Program-made: the position numbers and the translations under genes | Shown here: one piece after another, positions 17,588 through 25,972 of the stretch | Numbering within the stretch: the first letter of the stretch is position 1 | Layout of the letters: the number at the start of each line of letters is the position of its first letter | Assembly (NCBI GenBank): GCA_029863525.1 | Contig: JAOTVL010000025.1 | Coordinates: 1 to 35,307, forward strand | From: Gemmatimonadota bacterium | GTDB taxonomy: Bacteria; Gemmatimonadota; Gemmatimonadetes; Longimicrobiales; Gaopeijiaceae | Reading direction: 5' to 3' | DNA length: 35,307 nt | The notes under the pieces: model-generated | Database searches by the model: none | Told to the model about the DNA's origin: nothing | Seen by the model: the letters and a program-made list of their open reading frames with translations, nothing else

Positions 17588-18256
17588 TTGTCCCTCGCCG
17601 TCTGGAACTGCGCTGAGGAGGGCGCCTCGCCCGACGGGGCGCCCGCCGCCCATGAGCCGGCCGAGGTCGAGGCAGGAGTCTTCGGCCAGGCGCCGGCAGC
17701 GACTCGCGGCGTGCCCTCGATTGTCACGCTCACCCCCGTGGCTACCGATGCCGAGGAGGGCTCGGCGGGCGCCGACACCCCGAACGAGGTCGACGATACA
17801 CCGGTGGCCCCGAGGGTCGGAGCCGAAGAAGCCGTCATAGATCAATTCGGACTCCAGTTCTCCCCGCGGGTTCTGGTCGTCCCCGTAGGCGGGACGGTCA
17901 CCTTCATCAACTCCGAAGGCGCGCTGACGCACAACGTCCAGCTTCGTTCGATTACCCGGGACTCCACGATCGTCGACGACGACACGAGCCCCGGCCAGCG
18001 ACTTCGCGTCGAAATCACCGAGGCGGGCGGCTACGACGTCCTGTGTGACATTCACCCGGGGATGACCGCGCTGATCTTCGCGACCGAGGCTCCGTACGCC
18101 GCGGTTGCGGCGGACGACGGCGCGTTCGCACTGGGGCGAGTGCCGGCCGGGGGGTACGATCTTCGAATCTGGACCATCGAGAGCGGCCTCGGTGAGGCGC
18201 GCCTGATCGAGGTCGGATCGGGAAGAAACGAGATCGATCCGACCATGGCGCGATGA
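17588..18256 (+). CDS. cupredoxin-domain (plastocyanin-like) exported protein
   Basis: The cupredoxin domain occupies about residues 82-165 of the frame started at TTG 17588. Copper ligands are His115 (LTHNV), Cys153, His156 and Met159 (CDIHPGM), all intact, so a type-1 copper electron carrier is expected. An Ala/Glu/Pro-rich linker (10-80) precedes it, and a carboxypeptidase-regulatory-like tail (AFALGRVPAGGYDLRIWTIE) follows. The start is doubtful. The frame is open further upstream to CTG at 17528, which overlaps the TGA of the propeller gene and would give a basic-hydrophobic N-terminus (RVRLFGLSALSLAVWNC) resembling a lipoprotein signal, although Asn before the Cys is atypical. TTG at 17588 would cut that signal short. 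It probably acts in the periplasm or at the membrane, co-transcribed with the propeller gene. Confidence 0.75.
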   Translation: MSLAVWNCAEEGASPDGAPAAHEPAEVEAGVFGQAPAATRGVPSIVTLTPVATDAEEGSAGADTPNEVDDTPVAPRVGAEEAVIDQFGLQFSPRVLVVPVGGTVTFINSEGALTHNVQLRSITRDSTIVDDDTSPGQRLRVEITEAGGYDVLCDIHPGMTALIFATEAPYAAVAADDGAFALGRVPAGGYDLRIWTIESGLGEARLIEVGSGRNEIDPTMAR

Positions 18257-18347
18257 CCAGATACGACGTTTCTTCCGGCGAGGTCATCGGGACGCGACAT
18301 GCCCGCGGATCTCGCCGCCTCTCCGTTTCTCGAACCGAAAGACCGTC

Positions 18348-18731
18348 ATGCTTCTATATGCCCACTCCGGACTCCGATACCTCGTCCTTCTCGCGGGGCT
18401 CGCCGTGGTGGTGAACGCGGCCTACGGGCTCGCGACGGGGCGGCCGTACGACAAGCGCATGAGGGTCCTGTCGGCGGCCTTTGCCGGCACGATCGACCTC
18501 ATGGTCCTGCTCGGCGTCGCCTTGCTCTTCACCGGGACCTTCTATCCGCAACTCGGGGGCCACATCGTCATGATGATCCTCGCCGCGGCGGTGGCCCACG
18601 TGGTCCATGGGGTCATGAAGCGGAGGCCACCGGACCAGCAGGGGTACGCACCCCATCTCGTCGGTTCGTTGCTCGCGCTCGGGCTGATCGTCGCGGGCGT
18701 CTTGGCGATCGGCCGACCGATCGTGGGCTGA
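18348..18731 (+). CDS. small four-helix membrane protein
   Basis: A 127-residue protein with four hydrophobic helices (about 8-27, 42-63, 70-88 and 102-124). It starts MLLYAHSGLRYLVLLAG and has His residues within or next to helices (HSGLRY, GGHIVMM, VAHVVHGV). It resembles a family of ~130-residue membrane proteins frequent in Bacteroidetes whose first helix carries an HxxLRW/Y motif and that are sometimes called cytochrome b-like. Heme binding is not demonstrated. It lies 91 bp after the cupredoxin gene and 22 bp before the patatin gene in the same direction. With a copper protein upstream and oxidase assembly genes further down, a redox or membrane role is plausible but unproven. Confidence 0.7.
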   Translation: MLLYAHSGLRYLVLLAGLAVVVNAAYGLATGRPYDKRMRVLSAAFAGTIDLMVLLGVALLFTGTFYPQLGGHIVMMILAAAVAHVVHGVMKRRPPDQQGYAPHLVGSLLALGLIVAGVLAIGRPIVG

Positions 18732-18753
18732 CGACATTCCCACCGCCAGCGAA

Positions 18754-19944
18754 GTGGATTCCCGGCCGCCACTCACGACGATCGAGCCAGCCCCCGACGC
18801 GCGGCGTATCCCCGGCCCGCAGGATCTCGGGTTGGTCATGGGGGGTGGGGGCGCGCGTGCTGCGTATCAGGTCGGATTCCTCCGCTGCCTCGCTCGACGG
18901 TTCCCGGAGCTGGAGATCCCGTACATCACCGGCGTCTCGGCCGGTGCGATCAACGCTGCGCTGCTGGCCTCTCATCACGGCACTTTTCTCCAAGCGGTCA
19001 GGGAGCTATCGCATCTCTGGGAAAGCCTGACGGTCGATCACGTCTTTCGCGTCGACGCTCGCTCCCTAGCAGTCAACAGCGCCCGTTGGCTGCGCCAGCT
19101 CGGGGGGGGTGGCGTCAGGGGTACCTCGCGGGTGCGCGGCCTGGTCGACACGTCCCCGCTCCGCACCTATCTGGCCGAGGCGCTTCACGCGATCGACGGC
19201 GAGCTCACCGGCGTCGAGTACAACATCGCGCGGGGGCGCCTGAAGGCGCTCGCGATCAGCACGACGAGTTACTCGACCGGCGGCTCTGTGACGTGGCTGC
19301 AGGGCCGGGAAGTGGAACAATGGGAACGCCCTCACAGAGTCACAAGACTCGGAAAGATGACGGTCGAACACATCATGGCGTCGGCGGCCCTACCGCTGCT
19401 GTTCCCCGCCATCCGCCTCGGAGACCAATGGTACGGTGACGGTGGGATCCGACTCACGGCACCGTTGTCTCCCGCGCTGCACTTGGGCTCGCGCCACGTA
19501 CTCGCGATCTCGACGCGGTATCCCAAGGGACCGATCGAAGCCGAAGAGACGGCGGTCCCGGGATACCCCCCACCCGCTCAAGTCCTGGGTGTGCTTCTCA
19601 ACGCCGTCTTTCTCGATCTGCTCGACAACGACGCACTGCGCCTCCAGCGGCTGAACCGACTCCTCGAGAGCCTGCCCCCGGAGCAGCGGCACGGCCTGGA
19701 GACCGTGAAACTACTGGTCCTCCGTCCCTCGCAGGATCTCGGCAAGCTCGCCGGCCAGTTCGAGGCGCAGCTCCCGCGCGCGTTCCGATTCCTCACGCGC
19801 GGATTGGGGACGCGAGAGACGAAGAGCCCCGACGTCTTGAGTCTCATTCTCTTCCAGCCCGATTACATCGGGGCGCTCATGGAGATCGGGGAGAACGACG
19901 CGGTCGCCCGCTCGGACGAGATCGCCGACTTCCTGCTTTCCTGA
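18754..19944 (+). CDS. patatin-like phospholipase/lipid acyl hydrolase
   Basis: A 396-residue protein with the patatin catalytic layout. LGLVMGGGGARAAYQVG is the glycine-rich oxyanion region, the Ser of the Ser-Asp dyad is residue 62 in TGVSAGAINAAL, and the Asp is residue 229 in WYGDGGIRLTAP. It would hydrolyse acyl esters of membrane lipids. No signal peptide is seen, so it acts in the cytoplasm or at the inner membrane face, like RssA/YchK-type members. The C-terminal ~150 residues are helical and charged, without a known domain. The start is GTG at 18754; the conserved part begins near residue 24, so a slightly later start is possible. It is in the same direction as the small membrane protein 22 bp upstream. 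Confidence 0.88.
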   Translation: MDSRPPLTTIEPAPDARRIPGPQDLGLVMGGGGARAAYQVGFLRCLARRFPELEIPYITGVSAGAINAALLASHHGTFLQAVRELSHLWESLTVDHVFRVDARSLAVNSARWLRQLGGGGVRGTSRVRGLVDTSPLRTYLAEALHAIDGELTGVEYNIARGRLKALAISTTSYSTGGSVTWLQGREVEQWERPHRVTRLGKMTVEHIMASAALPLLFPAIRLGDQWYGDGGIRLTAPLSPALHLGSRHVLAISTRYPKGPIEAEETAVPGYPPPAQVLGVLLNAVFLDLLDNDALRLQRLNRLLESLPPEQRHGLETVKLLVLRPSQDLGKLAGQFEAQLPRAFRFLTRGLGTRETKSPDVLSLILFQPDYIGALMEIGENDAVARSDEIADFLLS

Positions 19945-20127
19945 AGGCTCCCATGGGCGGGAGGCGAGGGACACCCTGTCCGCCAAGCGAAGGCTCCCCG
20001 CCGACCGATCGGGGTATGGAAACGCCCGGGGAAACGTCGAACATGAATGCCCCGGACGGCGCCTCCAGGGATTAGATTCCAAGACGGCCCTCGAGCCGCC
20101 CGACGCAGCCTCAGCCGGTGGGAATCC
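19945..20127. repeat. intergenic spacer with direct repeat and palindrome
   Basis: The 183 bp between the patatin and acyl-CoA dehydrogenase genes hold a 10-bp direct repeat, GAAGGCTCCC at 19943-19952 and 19989-19998. Between the copies lies a perfect 5-3-5 inverted repeat, GGACA-CCC-TGTCC (19969-19981). These could be regulatory, but no promoter hexamers are clear. Confidence 0.35.
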
Positions 20128-22068
20128 ATGGCCGAAGACAAGAAGCTCGCGACCGTCCACGAGTCTCGAGAAGTCGCGGAGCAGGCGAGGGAGAAGGATT
20201 GGGAGAAGGAGAGTTTCGCGCGGGCGCTCTTCGAGGGCCGGTTCGATCTAAATCTCGTCTACCCGCAGCCCACGCCCGATCCGGAGGAGCAGAAGCGAGC
20301 GGACGTCTTCCTCGCGAAGCTCGAAGCGTTCACTCGGGACCATATCGATGGCGACAAGCACGACCGTGAGGGCTTCGTCCCGCAGGAAGTGCTCGACGGA
20401 CTCGCCGAGCTCGGGGCGTTCGGCATCAAGACCCCACCCGAGTACGGTGGCCTCGGCCTCTCGCAACTGTCGTACCTTCGCGCGCTCGCCATCGTCTCTT
20501 CGCGGTGCGCCTCGACCGGAGCGTTCCTGTCGGCGCACCAGAGCATCGGGGTTCCGGGCCCGCTCCTGAAATTCGGCACCGAAGAGCAGAAGAACCGCTA
20601 CCTCCCACGGTTGGCGAAGGGAGCCCTGTCCGCGTTCGCGCTGACCGAGCAGGACGTCGGCTCGGACCCCGCGAACATGTCGACGACCGCGGAGCTCTCC
20701 GAAGACGGTTCGCACTGGATCCTCAACGGCGAGAAGCTGTGGACGACCAACGGGCCGCGTGCCGAGATCATCGTCGTCATGGCCCGGACGCCGGCGGAGG
20801 ATGGTTCCAAGGGGAAGCCGATCAGCGCCTTCATAGTCGAGACCGAATGGGATGGCGTCGAAGTGCTGCACGAGTGCTCGTTCATGGGGCTCCGAGCCCT
20901 CTCGAACGGCGTCCTCCGCTTCGACAACGTCAAGGTCCCTCGCGAGAACCTCCTTTGGGGTGAAGGCAAGGGGCTCAAGCTCGCGCTCATCACGTTGAAC
21001 ACCGGACGCCTGGCGCTTCCGGCCTTCTGCGCCGCCGCGGGCAAAGGGTGCATGGACATGCTTCGCGACTGGGCGAACTCCCGCGTGCAGTGGGGCCTGC
21101 CGGTGGGCAAGCACGACGCGATTGCACAGAAGCTCGGCAAGATCGCGGCCGACACGTTCGCCATGGAGTCCCTGGTCGAGCTCATCGGCGCCATGTCCGA
21201 CACCGGGCACTTCGACATTCGGCTCGAGGCCGCTGTCGCCAAGATGTGGGCGACCGAGACCGGATGGTCGTTGGTCGACGAGGCCCTGCAAGTCCGGGGG
21301 GGTCGCGGCTACGAGGTGCACGAATCGCTCCTGGCCCGCGGTGAGACCCCGTACCCGATCGAGCGCTTCCTTAGGGACATGCGCATCAACACGATCTTCG
21401 AGGGCTCCTCCGAGATCATGCGCCTCTTCATCGCGAGGGAGGCGGTGGACATGCACCTTTCCGTCGCGGGGGACCTCGTGAACCCCAAGGCCTCGTTCGG
21501 AGCCAAGCTGGCCGCATTGGTGAAGGCCGGGCTGCACTACGCCTGGTGGTACCCAACGCGCTTCCTCGGCTGGAGCTTCTGGCCGAAGTACGGACAGTTC
21601 GGGCGACTCGCGAAGCACGCTCGGTACGTAGAGCGCACCTCCCGAAGACTCGCGCGTGCCACGTTCTACACCATGGCCCGGTTCGGGCCGAGCCTCGAGA
21701 GGAAGCAGGCGGTCCTCGGCCGCATCGTCGACATCGGTGCGGAGCTCCTCGTCATGACCGCCACCATCGTTCGGGCGAAGACGCTGGCCGAGCGCGGAAG
21801 CGGCGAGAAAGGTGCGGCGGTGCTCGCCGACACATTCTGCAGGCAGGCCCGGCGGCGCATCAGCGATCGCTTCCGTGCGCTGTTCCGGAATGACGACGCT
21901 GCTACGTACGCCCTCTCCAAGCGCTTCCTGGCCGGTGAGTTCGAATGGTTGGAGCAGGGGGTCCTCTCCCTGGAGGTCTATCGACGACAAGCTCAAAGCG
22001 CGTCGGGCGAGGCCCCGAACGTCGCGCCCACTGTCGAGTCCAAAGCCGAGCCCGTCGCCGCCCGCTGA
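20128..22068 (+). CDS. acyl-CoA dehydrogenase family protein with long C-terminal extension
   Basis: A 646-residue FAD enzyme for alpha,beta-dehydrogenation of an acyl-CoA. The N-terminal helical domain includes GIKTPPEYGGLGLSQL, the middle beta domain has FALTEQDVGSDPANMST and WILNGEKLWTTN (FAD/substrate contacts), and the C-terminal helical domain has LQVRGGRGYE. The catalytic base is Glu425 in TIFEGSSEIMRLF. About 180 residues follow the usual core, including an aromatic segment (YAWWYPTRFLGWSFWPKYGQF) and a helical end, as in the large 600-residue class near FadE/VLCAD-type enzymes, which often contact membranes. I place the start at ATG 20128 (MAEDKK), preceded by GGTGGGA, rather than 81 bp earlier. 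It precedes ctaA by 8 bp. Confidence 0.9.
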   Translation: MAEDKKLATVHESREVAEQAREKDWEKESFARALFEGRFDLNLVYPQPTPDPEEQKRADVFLAKLEAFTRDHIDGDKHDREGFVPQEVLDGLAELGAFGIKTPPEYGGLGLSQLSYLRALAIVSSRCASTGAFLSAHQSIGVPGPLLKFGTEEQKNRYLPRLAKGALSAFALTEQDVGSDPANMSTTAELSEDGSHWILNGEKLWTTNGPRAEIIVVMARTPAEDGSKGKPISAFIVETEWDGVEVLHECSFMGLRALSNGVLRFDNVKVPRENLLWGEGKGLKLALITLNTGRLALPAFCAAAGKGCMDMLRDWANSRVQWGLPVGKHDAIAQKLGKIAADTFAMESLVELIGAMSDTGHFDIRLEAAVAKMWATETGWSLVDEALQVRGGRGYEVHESLLARGETPYPIERFLRDMRINTIFEGSSEIMRLFIAREAVDMHLSVAGDLVNPKASFGAKLAALVKAGLHYAWWYPTRFLGWSFWPKYGQFGRLAKHARYVERTSRRLARATFYTMARFGPSLERKQAVLGRIVDIGAELLVMTATIVRAKTLAERGSGEKGAAVLADTFCRQARRRISDRFRALFRNDDAATYALSKRFLAGEFEWLEQGVLSLEVYRRQAQSASGEAPNVAPTVESKAEPVAAR

Positions 22069-22076
22069 TCGAGATC

Positions 22077-23003
22077 ATGCTCCACGCACGTGCGTTCAAG
22101 GTCTCGGTCGTCTGGACGCTCGCCCTCCTGTTCCTCGGAAGCGTCGTGCACGCCACCGAGTCGAGCCTGGCGTGCCCGGACTGGCCCACCTGCTTCGGCA
22201 CGATGGTGCCGGAGATGACCGGCGGAGTGTTCTGGGAACACCTCCATCGCCTCGTTGCCGGCGGCCTGGTGCTCATGTTCGGCCTCGCGACGTGGCTCGC
22301 GAAGCAGGAGACCGGGACTCGTCCGAGGATCTTCCGGGCGAGCCTCGCCGGCATGGGACTCCTCGTGGTGCAATCCGTGTTCGGCGGTCTCACGGTCATT
22401 TACCGACTGCCCGATATGGTGTCGACGACGCATCTCACGCTGGCGTTCGGCTTCCTGGCGCTGGCCACGGTACTGGCGGCCGCAACCTCTCGACCGGACT
22501 CGGCGCTGACACCTCGTGCGCCGGCCGTCGGCCGTTCGCTCAGGCTCTATGCCGGTGTCGCCGCGGGGCTGGTCTTCGGACAGTCCGTGGTCGGGGCGTT
22601 GGTTCGGCACACGGATGGCGGCATGTCGTGCCCCGACCTGCCGCTCTGCCTCGGGCAGGTGGTGCCACCCCTCGTGAACATCCAGATCATCTCTCACTTC
22701 ACGCATCGCGTCTTGGCCGTGGTGACGACCGCAGCCGTGCTCGGCGTCGTTTGGTGGGCCTACCGCTCGGACGTTCCCGGCCGCCTCCGTCGGTGGCTCG
22801 TCGCCGCTGCCGCTCTGGTCGTGCTCCAGGTCGGGTTGGGGGTGGCTTCGGTCCTCACGATCCTCGCGGTCGTTCCGGTCTCGACGCACACCCTGGTTGC
22901 GGCGATGCTGCTCAGCGTCCTCGTCTACGTCTCGACCGTCGCCGGAGAGTCTCTCGAGCGACGACCGGAAGCAGGGCGTGACCTCGAGGCGGCCGGAGTC
23001 TGA
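22077..23003 (+). CDS. ctaA: heme A synthase (CtaA/COX15 family)
   Basis: A 308-residue eight-helix membrane protein that oxidises heme O to heme A for cytochrome c oxidase. The internal two-fold repeat is clear. Each half has a heme-ligand pair, Glu54/His57 (WEHLHR) with His119 (TTHLTL), and His210 (HFTHR) with His271 (STHTLV). Each half also has an extracytoplasmic cysteine pair, Cys33/Cys39 (CPDWPTC) and Cys185/Cys191 (CPDLPLC). Having both Cys pairs matches Bacillus-type CtaA. I take ATG at 22077, just before the first helix, rather than earlier codons inside the upstream gene. Together with the DUF420 gene it forms an oxidase-assembly pair; oxidase subunits are not in the window. Confidence 0.92.
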   Translation: MLHARAFKVSVVWTLALLFLGSVVHATESSLACPDWPTCFGTMVPEMTGGVFWEHLHRLVAGGLVLMFGLATWLAKQETGTRPRIFRASLAGMGLLVVQSVFGGLTVIYRLPDMVSTTHLTLAFGFLALATVLAAATSRPDSALTPRAPAVGRSLRLYAGVAAGLVFGQSVVGALVRHTDGGMSCPDLPLCLGQVVPPLVNIQIISHFTHRVLAVVTTAAVLGVVWWAYRSDVPGRLRRWLVAAAALVVLQVGLGVASVLTILAVVPVSTHTLVAAMLLSVLVYVSTVAGESLERRPEAGRDLEAAGV

Positions 23004-23070
23004 CGCACCCGGGCACGCTCGTCGCCGCACCCGAATCCTGCAGAATCGACCCGGACCCCCTTCCGTCCGA

Positions 23071-23508
23071 ATGAATACCGCCGAAGTGGGCGACGCTCTC
23101 GCCCTCGTGAACGCCACGCTGAACGCGACCAGCGCGGTCGCGCTCGCCACCGGCTTCTACTTCATCCGGCGGAAGGTCGTGGACAACCATCGCCGGGCGA
23201 TGCTGACGGCGGTGGGGGCATCTGTGCTGTTCCTGATGTTCTACGTGACCCGGGTTCTCTTGACCGGGACGCACGAGTTCGCCGGAGAGGGCCTCGCCCG
23301 GACCGTGTACCTGTCGGTCCTGATCTCCCATATGGCCCTCGCGGTGGTCGTGGTCCCCTTCGTGGTACGCCTGCTATACCTGGCGCATCGGGAACGCTTC
23401 GCCGAGCACAAGCGTCTCGCCCGTTTCGTCTTTCCCGTATGGGCCTACGTGTCGGTCACGGGACTCGTCGTCTACATCCTGCTCTACCAGATCTACGGGT
23501 ACGCCTGA
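23071..23508 (+). CDS. DUF420 membrane protein (CtaM/YozB-like oxidase assembly factor)
   Basis: A 145-residue membrane protein with four helices and a typical DUF420 sequence: NATLNATSAVALATGFYFIRR, then HRRAMLTAVGASVLFLMFYVTR, VYLSVLISHMALAV, and KHKRLAR-like FVFPVWAYVSVTGLVVYILLY. DUF420 includes Firmicutes CtaM, needed for maturation of heme A-containing oxidases. Its place directly behind ctaA supports the same job here (context inference). Conserved His residues in helices (NHRRAM, ISHMAL) could bind heme or copper. ATG at 23071 is the clear start, 67 bp after ctaA. The next gene begins 3 bp after its stop. Confidence 0.88.
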   Translation: MNTAEVGDALALVNATLNATSAVALATGFYFIRRKVVDNHRRAMLTAVGASVLFLMFYVTRVLLTGTHEFAGEGLARTVYLSVLISHMALAVVVVPFVVRLLYLAHRERFAEHKRLARFVFPVWAYVSVTGLVVYILLYQIYGYA

Positions 23509-23511
23509 AGC

Positions 23512-24450
23512 GTGCACGGCCAAGAGCGCCAGCAGTTGATCGGCTACGTCGAAGCCGTGGCTGCCGCCTCGCTCTGGGGCTCTTCCGGGATATTCGCCGT
23601 CAACCTGTTCCGGCTGGGCGTGCCGCCGGAGAGCCTCGCGCTTCTGCGTCCGCTCGTCGGCGGAGCGATCCTCGTTGCGATCGTCTCCCTTCGAAACGTG
23701 CGCGCCCTGAGAATCGACATGCGGGGACTCACCGTCTTGGGCCTCGCGGGCGGTTTGGCGGTCGGCGTATTCCAGATCGCGTACCAGCTCTCGACGGACG
23801 CCGTGGGCGTGCCATCGACCGTCGCGATGCTCTATCTCGCACCGGCCGTCGTCGCTGCCGCGTCCGGTCCGCTCCTCGACGAATGGCCGAACAGGACCCG
23901 GATCGCGCTCTTGGTGGTCACGCTCACGGGCGTCTGGCTCTCGGTCCTCGGGGCGGACGACGTAACCGCGACCTTCGGGAACGCCGGCGTGGTGTGGGGG
24001 GTCTTGGCGGGCGTGTCGTATGGGGCGTATACCCTCTTCGGTCGCTTCGCCGCTCCCCGTTACGGCTCCGTCAGAACGGTCGTCTACAGCACGCTCGGAT
24101 CCGTCGGATTTCTGGCCCTCGTCGTACCGCTGTCGTCGGGCCCGGTCGTCTGGCCAGGATCGACCACCGCGTGGGCGCTACTCGTCGTGTTCGGACTCCT
24201 CACGATCGCGGTCGCGCACTTCCTCTTCTTCGATGCGCTGTCGCGGATCGACGCCAGCCGCGCATCGATCGCGACAGCGGTCGAACCGGTCGTAGCCGGC
24301 GTGCTTGCGACGCTCCTCCTCTCTCAGGGACTCTCCGCCCTGGGGTGGTTCGGGATCGGCCTTGTGGCGATCGGCGTAGCTGGCGTCGGCCTCACCCGGA
24401 GACCGGGAACGACATCTCGACCTCGGCCCCACCATCCGGCCGGTTCCTGA
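23512..24450 (+). CDS. EamA/DMT-superfamily transporter
   Basis: A 312-residue inner-membrane protein with ten predicted helices in two EamA repeats. The first begins VAAASLWGSSGIFAVNLFRLGVP; the second starts near AGVSYGAYTLFGRFAA and ends with IATAVEPVVAGVLATLLLSQGLS. Members export metabolites, amino acids or drugs, or move nucleotide-sugars; the substrate cannot be read from sequence. The start is GTG at 23512, 3 bp after the DUF420 stop, so it is probably in the same operon, although no functional link to oxidase assembly is obvious. Its last 59 bp overlap the end of the convergent kinase-like gene. The Arg/Pro/His-rich tail there is atypical and may be a run-on. Confidence 0.87.
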   Translation: MHGQERQQLIGYVEAVAAASLWGSSGIFAVNLFRLGVPPESLALLRPLVGGAILVAIVSLRNVRALRIDMRGLTVLGLAGGLAVGVFQIAYQLSTDAVGVPSTVAMLYLAPAVVAAASGPLLDEWPNRTRIALLVVTLTGVWLSVLGADDVTATFGNAGVVWGVLAGVSYGAYTLFGRFAAPRYGSVRTVVYSTLGSVGFLALVVPLSSGPVVWPGSTTAWALLVVFGLLTIAVAHFLFFDALSRIDASRASIATAVEPVVAGVLATLLLSQGLSALGWFGIGLVAIGVAGVGLTRRPGTTSRPRPHHPAGS

Positions 24451-25333
24451 GCGCGATCGCTCCGCCCATCGCTTCCACCAGCTTCCGTGCGTGGGGGAGC
24501 CCGAGACCGAGTCCCTCATCGGAAGTCGAATAGAAGGGGTCGAAGGCCCTCTTGAACGCCTCTTCGCTGAATCCCTTCCCTCGATCCCGAACGACGATCA
24601 CCGCGCGGCGGCCCACCTCGTCGACCGTCAGGTCGATCGTCTCCCCCCCGCCGAACCGCGCCGCATTGTGCAGGACCAGGTAGAGCGCGTCCATGAGCGC
24701 CGGCGGGTTCACATCTGCACGAACCGTCGCCCGCACGAGCATGAGTCGGACGCCCACGTCGTGATCTCCCGCGAACTCACGAGAGACGCTCTGGGCGAGC
24801 CTGGTCAGGTCAGACCCCTGTCGGACCTCGCTCCGCTCCGCGATGAAGAAGTCCAGGTCCTCGAGCGCTCCGCGAGCCCGGGCAATCCGCTCGAGGAGCT
24901 CTTCTTGGTCGCTCTCCCCCGTGACCCCCGAGAGCGGCTCCCCGACCTGGCCGTGGAGGAAGGCGCTGACTCGTCCAATCGCCTCCACCAGAGCTGCCTC
25001 GCGCTCTTCCCCACGAACCTCCTCTCCTGCGGCCACGCGGCCCTCTTCGAACCCCTTGGCGTGGCCCTCCTCCAAGCCCTCAGCCCGCCCCTCGGCACGC
25101 CCCATGGCGCGGCCTTCCTCGAGTCCCTTCCGACGCCCCTCCTGGAAGCCCTCCGAGCGGCCTTCTTCCGAGCCCTCTCGCTTGCCCTCGGCCCGTCCTT
25201 GTAGTCGACCGGCCTCGATTCCGGCGGCACGACCCTCCGACAGCGCCGAATTCCGGCCTGTGCCGCGCCCCACGAAGAAACCGAAGGTGACACCCAGGAG
25301 GAGTGCCGTGATGCCGACGATCAGAGGATCCAT
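24392..25333 (-). CDS. membrane-anchored histidine-kinase-like ATPase with GxxxG-repeat helix
   Basis: A 313-residue protein. Residues 3-22 form one membrane helix. Residues 34-98 contain 17 glycines spaced exactly every fourth position (units such as EEGR, AEGR and FEEG), an extreme GxxxG helix like that known from flagellar FliH and Yae1-type proteins. The C-terminal third is a HATPase_c domain: N-box LHNAARFG (Asn223), G1 VVRDRGKGFS (Asp250), F-box FDPFYST and G2 GLGLGLPHARKLVEAMGG. Between them, FLHGQVGEPL (His127) looks like a degenerate H-box (H....PL), but no full HisKA signature is visible. No sensor domain or response regulator is adjacent. The start ATG at 25333 precedes the membrane helix. 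It may be a signalling kinase whose repeat helix mediates packing or partner contact; this is inference. Confidence 0.78.
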   Translation of the reverse strand: MDPLIVGITALLLGVTFGFFVGRGTGRNSALSEGRAAGIEAGRLQGRAEGKREGSEEGRSEGFQEGRRKGLEEGRAMGRAEGRAEGLEEGHAKGFEEGRVAAGEEVRGEEREAALVEAIGRVSAFLHGQVGEPLSGVTGESDQEELLERIARARGALEDLDFFIAERSEVRQGSDLTRLAQSVSREFAGDHDVGVRLMLVRATVRADVNPPALMDALYLVLHNAARFGGGETIDLTVDEVGRRAVIVVRDRGKGFSEEAFKRAFDPFYSTSDEGLGLGLPHARKLVEAMGGAIALRNRPDGGAEVEMSFPVSG

Positions 25334-25476
25334 ACGTAGTCCGATGTGGGGCGAGCGACCTGGCGCCGCGACTGGATGCGTGGCCAAGGGGGCGAAATTC
25401 TCGCACGGCTGGCAGGGTGCAACAAGTCTCGGTGACCGTTGCGTAGACGCGGGTCGTACAGGTAAGCTCGCGGCCC

Positions 25477-25938
25477 GTGAACCGAATTGCCGAAATCTCG
25501 CGACTCCTTGGGGCGTCGTCCGACGATGCCAATCCGTCGGCCGAGGATGTGATCGATCTCCTCGAGCACGCCCGACACATCGCCGTGATTGGTCTCTCGA
25601 GACATCTGGAGAAGGCCGCGCGGAGGGTGCCCTCGTACCTGGCGGCGAAGGGGTACGACGTGATCCCCGTGAACCCGAACGCTCGCCGACTGCTCGGGCG
25701 ACGGTCATATCCGACCCTGTCGGATGTGCCCGAGCCCGTCGACCTCGTCTTGCTCTTCCGTCCGTCATCCGAGGCGGGACAGATCGTACGCGAAGCAATG
25801 GATCGACCCGACGAGCCTTCGATCTGGCTACAGACCGGAATCGTCGCCCCCGAAGAGGTCGAAGCCGCGAGGGCGAAGGGAAGAACCGTCGTGCAGGACC
25901 TCTGCGTTTTCCGGGTCCATCGAGTACTCGTCACCTAG
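25477..25938 (+). CDS. CoA-binding domain protein (YccU-like)
   Basis: A 153-residue single-domain Rossmann protein of the CoA_binding_2 family. HIAVIGLSRHLEKAARRVP forms the nucleotide-binding loop, followed by GYDVIPVNPNARRLLG, a central DLVLLFRPSSEAG and IWLQTGIVAPEEVEAA. This is the same order as the CoA-binding part of succinyl-CoA synthetase alpha. Small stand-alone members bind CoA, but their role is not established. The start is GTG at 25477; the first 25 residues are variable. It sits alone between two minus-strand genes. The upstream 143-bp spacer contains TTGCGT and GTAAGC 17 bp apart near 25439-25467, a weak promoter candidate. Confidence 0.87.
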   Translation: MNRIAEISRLLGASSDDANPSAEDVIDLLEHARHIAVIGLSRHLEKAARRVPSYLAAKGYDVIPVNPNARRLLGRRSYPTLSDVPEPVDLVLLFRPSSEAGQIVREAMDRPDEPSIWLQTGIVAPEEVEAARAKGRTVVQDLCVFRVHRVLVT

Positions 25939-25972
25939 TTGCGGGCAGCTGCGCGAAGGTGGCAGCTAGACG

